From Agroathelia rolfsii (lineage: Eukaryota > Basidiomycota > Agaricomycetes > Amylocorticiales > Amylocorticiaceae): 64,000 nt of DNA. The notes under the pieces were generated by a model. The model was not told where the DNA came from, made no database searches, and saw only the letters and a program-made list of their open reading frames with translations. The position numbers and the translations under genes are program-made. Positions 48,594-60,468 of the stretch are shown here, piece after piece (position 1 is the first letter of the stretch; every line of letters starts with the position of its first letter). The stretch lies in contig JABRWF010000002.1 in NCBI GenBank assembly GCA_018343915.1, forward strand, positions 3,720,001-3,784,000. The letters are read 5' to 3'.

Positions 48594-49795
48594 ATGTCCA
48601 CTGATCTTGAGTTTCTAAAATCTGCTGGTCTCTACGAGATACCCTCCAAGGCCAAGCGATATTCGTCAAGACCACATGTAACGCTCACTTTTGCCCAGTC
48701 TCTGGACGCCAAGATTGCCGGTGCAAGAAAGCAGCAATTGGCTATTAGTGGCAGAGAAAGCTTAATCATGACGCATTGGTGACTATTGCTCCATTACTCA
48801 GTTATAAACATGATCAGGTCCGAGATGATGACAGGATGAGAACCCTTCACGATGCCATCCTGGTCGGCGTTGGTACAGCGATCAACGACAACCCCCAGCT
48901 TAACAGTGGGTTCAGTCCTCAAATCACTCCTCTTCTGGAATCTGCTCTTTGTTAAGTCATCCCAAGCCCGTCATCTGCCACCACCGAGCGACACCGATCC
49001 AGCTCACCGCTCACACATGCCACGTCCGATCATCTTGGACTCGTCATTACGTACACCGCCCAGTGCACGTATGCTGGAAAATTACCGCAACAACTCGCCA
49101 AAGACACCCGCGCGGAGACCGTGGATTATGTGCATGCCGCCTCCAAGACCCAGTCTCACTTCATTATCAGACATCTCAGTGCCCACCGACGGCTTCGCGG
49201 CCAAGCTTGCCGCGACGCTGCAGTCCCAGGGGATTTCGGGCGTAAGTCGGGATAGCCAGAGAGTGTATGACGATTTTCAGGCTCGTAAAGTCGCGTTGGA
49301 GCGCGCAGGAGCGCGTGTCATTGAGGTGGTACCCGATCAGAGTCGAGGCGAGGGAGGTGTCGCCGATCTACAGCATGTCCTACGTGTGCTGAAAGATGAA
49401 GGCATCGAAAGCGTTATGGTTGAAGGTGGTGCAAGGATCATTTCTGCGTTTCTGGCTGCAAAGTCCAGAACTGCCAGAAAGGTAGAGGAGAAGGATGAAG
49501 AAGGTAAAAGTCTCGTGGACACAGTCATCTTGACAATCGCACCCATCTTTCTCGGCGAAGCGGGCTTAGGGTATGGCCTTCAACTCGGCGGCGACACGGG
49601 GGTACGTGATCCTTTTCTTTCCCTTCTTTTTGACATGGTTCTCATTTTGCAACTTCCGTCATACGTACATATATATATCTCCTATGGAATTTAACTTTTT
49701 TTTCTATTGGGTCATAGAAACTCGCTTTGAAGCAGGTGACAACTTCTACGCTTGGTCAGGATATCGTAGCTGCATTTACAACTGAATCTGAATGA
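48594..49795 (+). CDS. RIB7: Diaminohydroxyphosphoribosyl-pyrimidinone reductase (riboflavin pathway)
   Basis: Exons 48594-48778, 48835-48905, 48967-49601 and 49718-49795 give 322 residues. RibD-C-type landmarks: RPHVTLTFAQSLDAKIAG, ISGRESLIMTHWMRTLHDAI, ILVGVGTAINDNPQLNTR, RPIILDSSLRTP, IESVMVEGGARIISAFL and VILTIAPIFLGEAGLGYG. These match yeast Rib7, which reduces 2,5-diamino-6-ribosylamino-4(3H)-pyrimidinone 5'-phosphate in riboflavin synthesis, using NADPH in the cytosol. The first acceptor was set at GATGACAG to give THWMRTLHDAI; a nearer AG gives a stop. The gene looks complete, with an extra loop around the DSSLRTP segment. Confidence 0.92.
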
Positions 49796-51000
49796 TGTAT
49801 ACGCATGTACCACAATTACTAAAATGACAGAAGAAAAGAAGAAATCATCGTGAGAATTCGTCAGATATTGCGTCATATCTATTGTATTTCCTTACCGACA
49901 AGCAAAAGTCACATTTCTGATCATCACTGCATAAGTCGAAACATAAAGCATTTGAGTTCAAATATAGATGTCATGTGCGCGTACATCCACATTCGTTATC
50001 TCTGTTGCCGTTCATGGTTATCACTATCTTTCTTCTATTCCGAAGAATGTCACTACAGCAATACAATCACACGGGAAACCGGGTACTGAGTCCAGACAAA
50101 TACGCCATGAACGGATACAAACATGCGAACCGCAAACCCTGTCGATATTAACGGATCCAATCGTCTTCCGAGACAACCGACATCCAGTATTCAATATTCG
50201 ATGCTCAACGTTCATTCATCGATACTTTTAAGGCTGGATCAATCATGAAAAGACAACAGGAAAAGGATATCTAAGGATTAAATATTAGAGACAAATTACT
50301 ATTTAACATTAGCCTTATGGTATTTAACCCTTCTTATATGCACTCAAAGTGTAGGCGGGAAGGGTGATTAAGTCGTAGAGATGTTGCAATTCCCGGTGAC
50401 TCTAATATGTGTATTATTCGGCTCCGATGCAGCATAGCGTTGGACAGATGGCTCCTGATTTTCTGAGATGAAAATATTGATCTTTGGACAACAAGAGACC
50501 CCTGGAAAGCAGAAGAGAGGTCGAGTAGCGGTTAGTGTGCATGTGATGAGAAGGGTGATAAGAAGAGCGATGAGTACAGATCAGACGAACGAAAGAGAAA
50601 ACAAACAGCGCGTCAGAAGATAGGGTAGTAGTGCTCAGATCTCAGGCTTGGCGCGTCTTAACGAGCTCAACGGTTCGGCGCCATTCAGTGGTGAGCGCAT
50701 CGATAACCCACCACTATTTGTTGCTTTCAGCCACGTCGCCTTAAAATTCACGAAAGCACTTGAGAAGCATATCTACAGTAAAGACGAAGAGTATCAAACA
50801 AGAAAAAAAAAAGAGGGGCCTACGAATAACGTGCTTACACATTTCCACTATGTCTCTGGCGTTATCTAGCAAGTCTGACCCTCCAAGTCGGCTCTGAGTA
50901 ATGGCCTGGGTAAAAGAGAACGAAAACTGTATACCATGAACCATGACGTCTGTTTCAACAATGCGTTTTTAACTCACATCATGATGTATATTTGTATGTA

Positions 51001-51677
51001 ATACAGTATGTGCCAAAAGTCTGTCACAGTTTGCATTTACCCATTTCCACTTCGATTTGCTTCAAACAAAAATTCATGTACCATGATTTGACTATCTTAA
51101 GAAAGCCTGTGATTTAATCTTTGAAAAATATTTTGTGGTTGGACATTAATCTGCAAATTAGTCAGATCACAAAAAATCAGCTCTATGAATTTAAGTCATT
51201 TTGGTATATAAGCATTTTTGCCGTAAACCAGACCTAAAATATGATGTAATAAATAAAAAAAGGTTTGCATGAATTGGCTAGCTGGATGATGCGCTAGAAA
51301 TTCCGCAAGTTGGTTATGTTGACAACATTTTAATAGGAAAGGCTGAAATCACTGACTAAAACATGGCCAAAACAGCCAGCTTATGGGATTTCTAGCACAT
51401 CATCCAACAGGTCAATTCATGTAAACTTTTTTTTTGGCTTCAATGTATTTAAGGGCTAGTTTACAGGAAAAATATCAAAATTTTAAAACAAGTTAGATCT
51501 ATAGAGTTAGGTTTTGGCAGCTTTGATAGTAATAGTGAATCTTGTACATTAACGGCCAGCCACAAAACACCTTTAAAAAATTAAATGTACAGGCTTTTAG
51601 GGAATACTTTCAATGCTCTACATAATTTTTTATTTGGGACGAAACAATGCGTGACAGACTTTTGGCGCACACTGTGC
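51001..51677. mobile_element. Non-autonomous fold-back MITE with mariner-like terminal inverted repeats
   Basis: Flanked by TA dinucleotides at 50999-51000 and 51678-51679, the target duplication of Tc1/mariner elements. The termini match over about 27 bp with four differences, sharing GCCAAAAGTCTGTCAC. The inverted similarity continues inward: around 51260-51313 and 51376-51430 the arms share CATGAATTG, TGGATGATG and GCTAGAAAT in inverted order. The whole element is thus two diverged inverted copies of about 310 bp around a spacer of about 62 nt. There is no transposase or open frame of note; it would need a mariner-type transposase from elsewhere. Confidence 0.85.
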
Positions 51678-52034
51678 TATTGATATTGCCTTTACCAAGT
51701 TAGCTGACATATTGACATGCATATAAACATACGATCCCTGCAAATATGTGTCCCTCTCTTCCCAGTGTGATGTAACGCGTCGGAACGAGAGGAATTACTT
51801 TAGAATGAATTCACTAGAACCACTGGGTTCGCAAGTAATGCGTATATCATGGATTCGGCTTAAAAACTAAATATCATCTAAATCACAAGGGATATAATGC
51901 AAAAAAAAACGCAGGAAAGAGAAAACGGAAAATAAGGGAAGCGAACGAAAAAAGAAAGAAAAAAATGCATGTGTATTGGCAAAAGCCCTAACGTATCATG
52001 TCCGACGTAAGGGGAAATGCTGAAATGTGTATGA

Positions 52035-52054
52035 TAGAGAGAGAGAGAGAGAAG
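52035..52054. repeat. (GA)n dinucleotide microsatellite
   Basis: About nine GA units in the spacer downstream of the RhoGEF gene. Confidence 0.85.
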
Positions 52055-52614
52055 GAAAAATAAAATTACACGCGACGTAAAATCATTTTGATGGTATCCA
52101 GAAATGGAGAGCAAGCAAGCAGAGAAGTCGTATACACCGGGGAGGAGGAGGAAGCGGCTGGTACTAATAATGCATGTGATGAGAAGGGGGAGGGGGAGAG
52201 GGGGGAAGGCAGGGAAATCGAACGAGTGATAAGACACGGATATAAGTCAGAAAGGAGAGGGGTAAATAACAGAAGACGTTTAATGAACATGTCAATGCCA
52301 ATCATCAAAAGAAGGCGGGAGTGAGGGGCTGGGTAACGATTTCGAAAAAGCTAGAGGAATATGAATAACTTTGATGCAACAAAGGAGATGAAAAGGAAAG
52401 GAAGGGGCGTAAATTAAATGTATGCATTTTTTTTAGAGATAGGAAATAAACCACGAGTAATTGGATGAACTTATCAGGTCGGTTATCGCATGGTAAGCAT
52501 CTGCGGGGAATGGGAACGGGAAGACAGAGAGAATGAGGGGGGGGGGACTAGAAGGGAGAGTATGTGTTGATAGTTAATACGCCTGCAGCAGCTTGCTAGT
52601 TAATCACCATCACA

Positions 52615-54981
52615 CTAGTGACTATGGCCAAGTTCTGAGACAGTGCCCCAAAGCGACCGCTTGCGTTCCACGGTATACGAGCCATCTATCGTGTTCCGTG
52701 TAACAGGCTTGAATTTACGTCGGTTGCCAGTGGTACCAGAGCTGGAGCTGGAGCTGCTGCCACCGAGGAACATCGCGTTGTCTTGTGCGCGATTACACCT
52801 CGCCGCAATGCGCAGTGCGGCTTCGAGCGCGGATCTGACGGTCCCAACATCTTCCATCGTTTGTTTTGTCGCAACAGATGGGTTAGAGGATGGAGAAGCC
52901 GACATCCGGGCTTGCATATCTATGCAATAAGTTAATAATAATAATAATCAATATTTAGCTGTGCTAAACCAAGAAAATTGCGAAAACAAGAGACACTCAC
53001 CTCTGAAGAGCAATACATACCGCGCCACGCGCTGCGTCGGCTCAATCGCCAGCTCTCTCAACGTCCGTCTATCCAAAACAACCTCCCCATCCATATCCCC
53101 ACCGCCAACACCAACAGCAGCAGCAGCAGATGAAGAAGACAATGGCTCAGCGCTCAAGCTCGTCGTGATGGATGCGAAGCTCCTGCGCCAATCCATGTTG
53201 TTGTTTGACGAGCTATTGCTCCGCCGCCAGATACTGTCCCGCTTGCGCTGCTCACGCTCATCGACCAGCGCGTTCTGATTTGCAAACACTTCACCGATGA
53301 TGCCACACCAGGCAACGAGCGCCTCTTCGAGCATGGGAGCCACGTCCAGGAACGCCTGGGCGACGAATGCGGGGGTATATGCTGTCGCTGCTATAGCTGC
53401 CCCTACTGTCTGAGAAGAGGGGGATGTCATGGGTGACGTAGGCACGCTCGTGGATGATGGCGATGATAACGATGAAGAAGATAACACATAGTTCAACCTC
53501 GCAGCTACCTCGGCAGGTTCCAGCGCACGCAAAAATGCCTCACTTGCATCCACGAGCGCGGGCACGTACGGCCGGACGATGCCTCTGCTGCGCAGCAGTG
53601 CCAGCAATGCGCCGAGATACCGCCGCTCGGTGAGCACGAGCTCTGAAGCGGGGTCCGACGGCGTAAAGTCCTCCAGCTGCGGCGACACAGGCGGCGGCGG
53701 GAGTGGCTTGTTGGACGCAAGGGACCATCCTGCAGGTGCGCGTGTGGAGCGGGGGGTTGAGGAGCCCGAGTAGCCGCCATTGCCGGGGATAAAGAATCGT
53801 GGGGGGCTTGATGGGAAATGGTGGTGGTGGTGGCCGCTGTCTGACACGGCGGTCGTCTGGATAAATAAGGCATAATTATAAATATGATGATAACCAAATG
53901 GAACAAAGAAAAAGAAAAGCTGACTTACCGGAGAATAGCACACGCTACCCTCATCATGGCCCAAATCGCTCTCGTCACGCTCGAGGATATGTCCACATTC
54001 GCTAGCCGCCCTCAAGTTGCTTGAGCGAGTAGACAAGCGAGGATGGTAATGACCATAGTGCACACGAGGGGAAGTGGTGTAATAGTCTCGGCCCCGGATG
54101 GGGAGTGGATCACTCTCCGGTACGTGTGGTAGCGATGCTGGGGGCGGACCGTCTAAGCGGATGTCCATTCGCGAGTTGAATGCAGAGGGGGGCAAACTCG
54201 AATACGAGCCGGACGGCCGCCGCTTCTTGCTGAGCTTGCGTGGACGTGTGGGCAACGAAGATGCGGACGCAGCTGACTGGAGCGAGCCGTTTGGAAATGT
54301 TCTCTTCTCGACGGGCTTGCTCGGAGGGAGAAGAGCCGTATTTGAATAGATGCTACTCGGGGTACGAGTCATCGTTGAATGTTTCGAGGATGAAAGGGGA
54401 GGAGAAGCTGGAAGATCATGTGAAGATAAATTGCGAGGGGTTAGATCTTGGAGAGGGAATTCAGATGTTAATGGGGGTATGTCATTAGCAGGAGGAGGCT
54501 TTTTTAGCTTGCGAGATTTGCGAGGTATCAAAGAGGAGACTGATGGCGGTAAGGCAGCTAGAGCAGAGATAAGGCCCTGCCTTTTCTCATGGTCTTCATT
54601 AGCTTTCGATATCGGTACTCCCCGAGAGGGAGGTTCAGCACCGATGGGCAGTGCAAATGGGGCGCTCTGAGGCGCTTTCTTATCGCCGGGGACGACGATA
54701 GATGGATCCGCCGGGTTGTGTTGGGACTCGCGCGCATCTTGCGAGTGGGACCTCCGTGACTTACGCGACTCTTGTGGGGTGGCATGCGAAGACGACGATG
54801 TTGTCTCAGAAGATGAGGGAGATGCTGTACCCAATGGAAATTCAAAGTCTGGTTCGACAACGAGGTGAGAGTCTGATGCCTGGAGATAGACACTGGACAC
54901 AACAGGTGGGGATGTCGTCCGGGGATTTGGCTTTGGTTTGGAGGTGAGGAATAGCCATCTGGAGGACCAGCCTGAGGACAT
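52615..54981 (-). CDS. RhoGEF (DH domain) protein with disordered N-terminus
   Basis: Exons (minus) 53929-54981, 53001-53856 and 52615-52919 give 737 residues. The first ~415 are Ser/Pro/basic and disordered. The DH domain starts at about residue 420 with SELVLTERRYLGALLALL (conserved region 1) and reaches PTQRVARYVLLFRDM (conserved region 3) near 630. These two motifs define Dbl-family exchange factors for Rho GTPases. A Ser/Ala-rich insert interrupts the DH helices between them. No PH domain follows; the protein ends about 100 residues later, which is unusual since DH is normally paired with PH. The start at 54981 (MSSGWSSRW) was chosen over an in-frame upstream ATG at 55110, because a TGACGTCA element abuts the latter. 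Confidence 0.8.
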
Positions 54982-57152
54982 GATGGTGGTCGAGACGACA
55001 AGAGGGCGCAGAGAGAGCAGGCGGTTGTGTAGGCATTCCCCCCTAAGCGCGCACATCAAAGTGTTTACATGTAATCGCAATGGGTCATAGTCCCTCTTAC
55101 CTGACGTCATTTCTTACTGCTCATTCTCGATCCGGCTGCTTCAACTTTCGCATCCATTCCAACAAGCACCAACACCATCTGTTCTGTAGCCACCTAGAAA
55201 CCTCGCTCTCTACACAGCATCTGCGCACAAAAAGATAACAAGGTCCAATGACAAAAAACAAGCAAAGGGACAATACAAACGTGCCAGGACACATCCAAAT
55301 CAGGCACAACGACGTGATTTGTGACGTGTTACAAGTGACAGTCGATCAGTTCCAGACTTGCATCCACGTGACATGCCGACTAGCACCTGCACCCTGTCCC
55401 TGCACACACTTCTGCCATCGACCATTACCCACCTCCACACCATGAGCGCCGCTGCTCCAAACTGAAATGTCATTCTTGATCCAGTCGCATTCAAAAGAAA
55501 TCCATCGCTAGCAGTACATCGGAGCTGCGCAGCTGACTACAACTATATCATTACCAATGCGCCTTCTAACCACTTCCAAGACTACGATGTGATCCGCCTT
55601 ATCGCATTCAAACGGGTGGTGTGATGCATGGGTTCTTAGCTCGCCTTGAATAGCCCTGCCGCCTTCATAAATCTTATCACCCAATACATATAGCGGGGTC
55701 TGATATGTGTTTTGCGTATCCTATTGACAGAACTTTCACGTTCAACATTTTTGGGGATACTATGGCCGCTCTTGCTTCATTTCAATGGCATCTCAATACA
55801 ATATGGTTCTGATCTGATGAGCGCAGAGAAGATCCATGTGTAGCCCCCTTGCAATGCCTACTCAGGCGTATGCTCATTCCGATTCTACCTCGAGATAAAT
55901 TCGTCCTCATGTTCCTCGGCACTCGTTAGCGAGTATCGAACCCCACTCCCTGTCACGAAAAAAAGGTCATTCGCAATTCAACCACAAGCCTCGTGCTACT
56001 ATCCTCCTATCAGGCTTTAGTCATAATTTATAATACCGGGAGAATATGAAATGTGCATTGCTGGGTTGCATCTATGCCATCGTCGTCCCCTCCTCCCCCC
56101 ACCCGAACCTCTCCCCTTCCTCATCGTGCTTCATCCATATACCCTAGGACGGGGGTTCTGAAGACTCGAAAGACCTTCTGGTATCAAGATAGTCGAACCT
56201 ATCCCTTTGCGTTCAGAATCACTCCGACCCTATTCCTTTGATCTATTTTAGCCTCTCGTTGTCTCAAGCACCTCGGGAAATCCTTTTTTCATTACTACCT
56301 ACAAATCATTATCGTCCAAGTGGTGTGTTGATACCCATTAATCCCTCAGGGGGAATTATATAATGACGAAAGGCTGCGACTCAGGTTAGATATCTCCTAG
56401 ATATGAACCGCAATTATACTATTTCTGCGACATAATTATATTACTTTTAATCTCTCCTGTGGAGTTTCATTTCTTGCCCCGGATTACAGAGCGCGAGTTG
56501 GTTTTTACCTCATCCCACACCTTTAGCAGTACATACAAAGAACTCGTCGGCCGTCGGTCGTAACTTGGGCCAATTTACGGACCCTTTATAGGAGGGAACA
56601 CGTTGTACTTTTGGCTTGAGAAGTACTTGATAGTCTGATTACAGTTCTATATACCCCAGATAAGCAACTGACATCCCATATCCGATATTGCACTCATCTA
56701 GCTCTTTTTTTTTTCTCACTGATAGCAAGGAATACTTTGGTTTGCATTGAGAAGATGATAGGATTTCAAAGTAAATAATAGTGAAATAAAATTGTGGCAA
56801 CTGTGGCAAATGAACAACACGCGGCGCGGCGCCAGTTTAACTTTTGAAAATTAAGAGCCACTGCCTCCTGAATTCGCATATGCCCGCTACCGAAATAAAC
56901 CATTGAATGTTATTTAAAACTTTTTTCGATATGTATATGTACTGGTAGTGAATACCATACAGGTTATGACAACTTTGAACTTTGATTGTTGCCTTATTTT
57001 ATGTGATACTGTTACACCTCTTCAAGTTTCTTTCATTCTTTTTGAAACAACAGGATCTAAAAGGCTGTATTACATTGGAATTGGAGAGGCGCACAGTAGA
57101 TGGACTTGGATAATACATGGGAAGTTCGAAAATGGAGGGGGGAAAAAATTGC
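54982..57152. other. Intergenic spacer, 2.17 kb
   Basis: The RhoGEF promoter carries TGACGTCA at 55102-55109 and CACGTG at 55365-55370. Beyond about 55.5 kb I see no gene. A 127-codon frame at 56948-57331 is antisense to the last exon of the next gene and was rejected. Confidence 0.55.
55102..55109. promoter_or_regulatory. CRE-type site TGACGTCA upstream of the RhoGEF
   Basis: Perfect 8-bp palindrome about 120 bp upstream of the chosen start codon. Suits ATF/CREB-type bZIP factors; function inferred from sequence only. Confidence 0.45.
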
Positions 57153-58513
57153 TCAAATATCAGGGGTCATCCCCGGATCGGCGTTTTGAGCTCGATATTG
57201 GGCCCCAGCCTCGGCTGCCAATCGACGACCGACCTCTGGAGTGTATGGGTCATCCGGATGATCGAGCCTCAAGTGGCGAAGAAGGGAATCACTTCGAACG
57301 TAATGGTTGCTATGCAAAAATAGTAAAATAAAATAAAATATCGTTAGCTTATGTCTGATGACGGAAGACAAGGAGGAGGGATCCAGAGCAAAACAAAACC
57401 CAATACCTTCTTGATTGACTACACTCCGGATAATAGCATCTAAATACCGGCGGAACATGCTTGGCGCTACGTTTAAGATGCCTGTTCAGGTCTGTTACGG
57501 TCATGAACGTTTGTTTAAGGCATTCGGGATCAGGCCCTGAGCAGCGAAATTTGCCTGGGATCTTGCTCTTCTAAGGAAAAGAGAACTCGATGGATCAGCC
57601 ATCGATAGCTCTTAATCGCATGGATGCCAGTGTAGCTTACCTTATTGGTACGCTTGCCAACAGTGTCAGTAGATTGCTTCTTAGTACGGGTTTTTTTAGG
57701 CTTCGCATCTGACATGTTCATAGAAATAAGCTTGGATTTTCGCATAAGGGAACTTGCAGATCCGGCGACAGGGAACACAGTTAGTAGTACATGGGCAGAC
57801 GTTGTGGCAATCTGAGACGCAGGATCAAGCACCGGGTTCTCGCTGGCACCTTGGTTCTTTGAAGGGGTTATCTGCATTTGACATGGGGTAAGCTCTTGCG
57901 GCGGAGTAGGCTCTTGGGACGGGGTAAGCTCCTGAGGTGCCGGTGTGAACTCTTGAGGCATGAGTGTTTGAGGCGGCGCAAACTCTCGGAGGGGCTGACT
58001 CTCATACTCGGGCAACGGCTGATATCGCCAGTTTGAAGGGTTGACGTGCTTGGCAGACTGATGTTCCTGTTGCCACTGGCCTTGTTGAAGCTGGGAGTGT
58101 TGATACATCGACGGAAGCAGATGTGGCGATGCATGGAGATGGATGTATGCGGCCTGCTGGTGCTGCCACTGGGTTTGCTGAGGCTGATGCGGGGACGCAT
58201 AGGAATGGGTATACTCGGTTGCCTGTTGCTGCTGTCGCTGAGGCTGATATTCCGGCGGCAGATGGTGTCCGGTTGGAAACCCGTACTCTGTCTGGCACTG
58301 GCCGTGCCACTGCTGCTGCTGGAATGGGCCTTGGTACACCAGCAGGTCTTGTGTCGTCTGGTGCTGCTGAGGGCCCAGGTAGTAGGGGTGGGTTCCCACA
58401 CCTCCGTAGTCAAAAGTGGACTGGGGAGCGACGGGTGGGTATGAACTATTCCTATACGAGGGCGCAGAGATGCCACCGCTGAGCATGTAAGACAATGGTC
58501 GTGTTGGTGGCAT
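57153..58513 (-). CDS. C2H2 zinc-finger protein with Gln/Pro-rich N-terminus
   Basis: Exons (minus) 57641-58513, 57407-57570 and 57153-57309 give 397 residues. The N-terminal ~200 residues are rich in Gln, Pro, His and Tyr, followed by repeated PQE-L/F-TP units. A basic patch (KPKKTRTKKQSTD) follows, then two C-terminal fingers: C-x5/6-C...H-x6-H (FRCSGPDPEC, LNRHLKRSAKH) and a longer C-x4-C-x16-H-x4-H finger (CYYPECSQSRSN, DSLLRHLRLDH). The second is completed only by splicing out the 97 nt intron at 57310-57406. The first intron joins GKRTNK to KSKIPGKF. Probably a transcription factor; the Gln-rich part could activate. Target unknown. Confidence 0.78.
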
Positions 58514-60468
58514 GGCGGCTGAGGGAGAATCATTGTAGAGGTCTGATAAGTAAAGTCATCTGCGTCATAATACAAGATAAATAGCGCACGTCCGATAAAA
58601 GCAAGGGGGGGGGCGAATATTTTACTAAAGAGGGAAAGGATGATAAGGGAGGAGATGGAGGGCCTGGAGGGTAGCTTGGGCTTAAATAAATCTTATCCCA
58701 TGAAAAGTCTTTGAAGTCGACAATGGACCTTCTCTACACGCATGATACTTGAAGATTTCTTTCGTGTGCGGTGTCCAGTATAGCAGTTGTGGTAATTGCC
58801 CTGTACGCGCCAGAAATCTTGCAGACTGCCGTATGCAGTACCACCACGATCCACCCACAAAGTGGCAAGCAAAAACATGCGCACGGAAATTTCCATCGTG
58901 CCTGTCTATTGGATTTCAATTAAGGCAATGAAAGTGGACGCTGAGGCCGTGAGCTTCCGAATTCGAGAAACAGTACCCCGCTTCTTTGTCACAAACGATT
59001 AACCGCCGAGAAGTTATTATTGTCATTATCTTTTGGTATGTCACTCCTGTGCAAGAAAGGAGCCGTGTACCTCATGCCAATCTTCCGTAATCCACTGACT
59101 GCCGTCATCCACAAGCCTGGAGTCGATGATCCCGGGCGCCGACGACAGGACAGCATCGTCAAAGATCGAGGCAGAAAATCGAGGTACCGCAAGGGTAGAC
59201 GGGATTCTTTAGAGCTGCTTTGATAACAGAGAATCGGTGGTTGCACACAGGCGCCCCTCCCCTTTCCCTTTTTTCGCATCACATTTCTTTCTTGTGAAGA
59301 AACCCTGCATTCAGCACAAAGCACGGTTCAAGGTCGTGGGCAAGAAAAAAAAGCACAAGTTGGAGTAGATTTTAATATCCAATAGACACTACCAAAGCGC
59401 TAGGTGGCTCGATCTACTACTAGTGATGAGCGCTGAGCACTGAGCCCCGAACCGTCGTGTCAGTGTTATTATAGTTAAGAGCAGAATCCAAAGTGAGAGC
59501 CAGATTCATTGCGTGCGGCCGCATTAGTGCCAGTAAAAAGGCTGTCATAGAAAGAAAATGCTCCGTCATTATAGAGTCCCAGTCAAAGCGTTTCGTTATA
59601 GAAGTGGTAGTGGTAATAGACGGCATCCGACTCTGACTGTACCTATGAAAGCACTCTTTTACCCCTTGAAAGAGAGTCATTTAGATGATTTGTATGGAAT
59701 TACTGCCTTTATGATTTCTTAGATGGCAACGACCAAGCGTTACTGTCAACGAATCTGCGCATAGTATGTGGTGACTGTGGTCTTAGTTGAACGACTAGTT
59801 CGGTCGCAGTGTCGGAGATAACTACCTTTGTGGATGCAACTCCTTTAACCGTAGGTAAGCTCCGACCAACATTCCGCTCACTTAGGTCTATGAAGCTATC
59901 GTGTGATTTGCGCTTTCACACTGCGGTCAGTGCCAGTGTGGACGCGTGTGGGTGCGTGTTTGTTCGGTAGAAGTCGAATGACTTGGGCTCTTCTGGCATA
60001 TATGATATTAAGCCCCCCCCCCAAAAAAAAGCCCACACCGCCACTTGGCCGCCGGCTTCTCAGAGATAATCTCAAAGGTTTTTTTTTTCTGGCGGCTATA
60101 TAGTGGGCTTCTTTATCATTTTAACTCCTATCATGCTACTAAGGCAAACTAGAGTCCAGGGAAGAGCCCCGACTCTGAGTTGGAACAGCGGTGGTAAGTG
60201 ATTAAAATTGGAGGGGTATGGTAGGTGCTGTGCGGTGTGTGAGCACCGTGTGTGTGTGTGCGGCGGGTTGTGTCAGCGCCTCAATCGCGGTGACAGGTTC
60301 TAGAGCCGCCGTTTAGGTAGACCATGTCTCGTGATCTTGCCACGCCATCAAGGAGGTACATCTTTTTTTCTTCTTCTATCGGCTATGTAGCGGCATGCAA
60401 GTCTACTCTCAAAATGCCTGTATAAATGGGAGTCTAATTCCTAGCTCATCCTCTTCTTCTCTTAATCC
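58514..60468. other. Divergent spacer, 1.95 kb
   Basis: Between the C2H2 gene (-) and the P450 (+). Homopolymer runs (C9A8 near 60014) and a short GT run near 60248 are present. The P450 TATA box is at 60421. No gene recognised. Confidence 0.55.
60421..60427 (+). promoter_or_regulatory. TATA box of the P450 gene
   Basis: TATAAAT, ending 41 bp before the ATG at 60469, with a CT-rich leader between. This leaves only a very short 5' UTR. Confidence 0.6.

Larger units (their letters stand above)
49796..52614. other. Convergent spacer, 2.8 kb, with fold-back element
   Basis: Between the 3' ends of RIB7 (+) and the RhoGEF (-). Holds the fold-back MITE (51001-51677), a (GA)n run (52035-52054) and purine-rich sequence on the + strand up to the RhoGEF stop. 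No gene recognised. Confidence 0.65.

Noticed and set aside
55880..55990. GGTTCGATACT-like B box on the minus strand with an A-box-like match 42 bp before it
   Set aside because: T and acceptor stems do not pair and a T7 run lies between the boxes; judged a chance match.
56948..57331. 127-codon frame on the plus strand
   Set aside because: Its 3' half is antisense to the last exon of the C2H2 gene at 57.2-58.5 kb, and the rest is AT-rich with no motif.
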